The position numbers were made by a program, and so were the translations under genes. A DNA stretch of 64,000 nt from assembly GCA_947260005.1 (NCBI GenBank), contig CAMYOL010000056.1:29948-93947 (forward strand). The letters are read 5' to 3'. Positions within the stretch are counted from its first letter, which is position 1, and each line of letters starts with the position of its first letter. A model generated the notes under the pieces. It had not been told where the DNA came from. It worked only from the letters and a program-made list of their open reading frames with translations, and ran no database searches. Source of the DNA: an uncultured Ectothiorhodospiraceae bacterium (GTDB taxonomy: Bacteria > Pseudomonadota > Gammaproteobacteria > UBA6429 > Thiohalophilaceae). Shown here piece after piece: positions 63,929 to 64,000 of the stretch.

Positions 63929-64000
63929 TATCGTAAAAACCCAAACAGTTTAGTCTCAATATTACGAGGATTTTCACCTTCGGCGATCGAGACAATACCT
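63928..64000 (-). CDS. motC: MotC (MotA family) C-terminus, partial
   Basis: Only the last 23 codons are in the window (IVSIAEGENPRNIETKLFGF then LR-stop). The EGENPRxIExKL-type tail is characteristic of MotA/MotC inner-membrane stator proteins, and the overlap with motD confirms it. The gene begins beyond the right edge. Confidence 0.85.
   Translation of the reverse strand, partial: GIVSIAEGENPRNIETKLFGFLR

Noticed and set aside
1-64000. CRISPR arrays, complete insertion sequences, integrase genes
   Set aside because: No regularly spaced repeats with unique spacers, no transposase or integrase motifs and no phage structural genes were found in the frames read.

Overview
The window is 64 kb of chromosome from a motile, Gram-negative gammaproteobacterium. 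The evidence is the gene order truA-trpF-trpB-trpA-accD-folC-dedD-cvpA-purF-metZ with fimV, a usg-like paralogue and asd beside it, an LpxH-type lipid A gene, AroC next to an HcaT-like transporter, and a motC-motD-parA-cheW-cheW-DUF2802 block of the Pseudomonas type. Most of the sequence is moderate to low in G+C by eye. No rRNA, complete insertion sequence, prophage or CRISPR array was seen, and the species cannot be named from the sequence alone.

Layout. 1-439: a tRNA-Pro(UGG) gene whose 3' end and flank are duplicated around a palindrome-rich insert. 0.4-9.9 kb: folD, cysS, two cyclophilins, lpxH, a lipoprotein/DUF455 pair, a glycerate kinase, a small membrane protein, a Nudix hydrolase and a methyltransferase. 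10-29 kb: a long leftward block for methionine (metZ), purine (purF), folate (folC), fatty acid (accD), tryptophan (trpFBA), tRNA modification (truA), polar organisation (fimV), aspartate-family (asd) and leucine (leuCDB) metabolism. 29-41 kb: a LysR regulator divergent from leuC, an Mqo-like oxidase between two related palindromic repeats, an MFS carrier, aroC, a GGDEF-EAL protein, prmB, mog and an AmmeMemoRadiSam locus. 41-60 kb is accessory in character: a GYF/pentapeptide protein, orphan FliK-like and FlhB-like genes, repeats, an exported PCMT next to a membrane spermidine-synthase-like protein, a PDC sensor protein, a cluster of decayed signalling genes, a G+C-rich 1166-residue metalloprotease-like protein, a PhoX-like protein and a beta-barrel. 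60-64 kb: the 3' end of the flagellar motor and chemotaxis operon.

The most distinctive regulatory feature is a SAM-II riboswitch upstream of metZ (minus strand, about 11326-11381). It is followed by a terminator whose 5' arm can pair instead with the conserved GCUAAAG of the aptamer. This suggests control by transcription attenuation rather than the Shine-Dalgarno masking usual for the class. Other points of interest are a family of palindromes with GGGGTCAGAGA-type ends, a 55-codon gene read in the same frame as cheW and joined TAA-ATG to the next gene, and a frameshifting ATGG repeat in a broken hybrid kinase.
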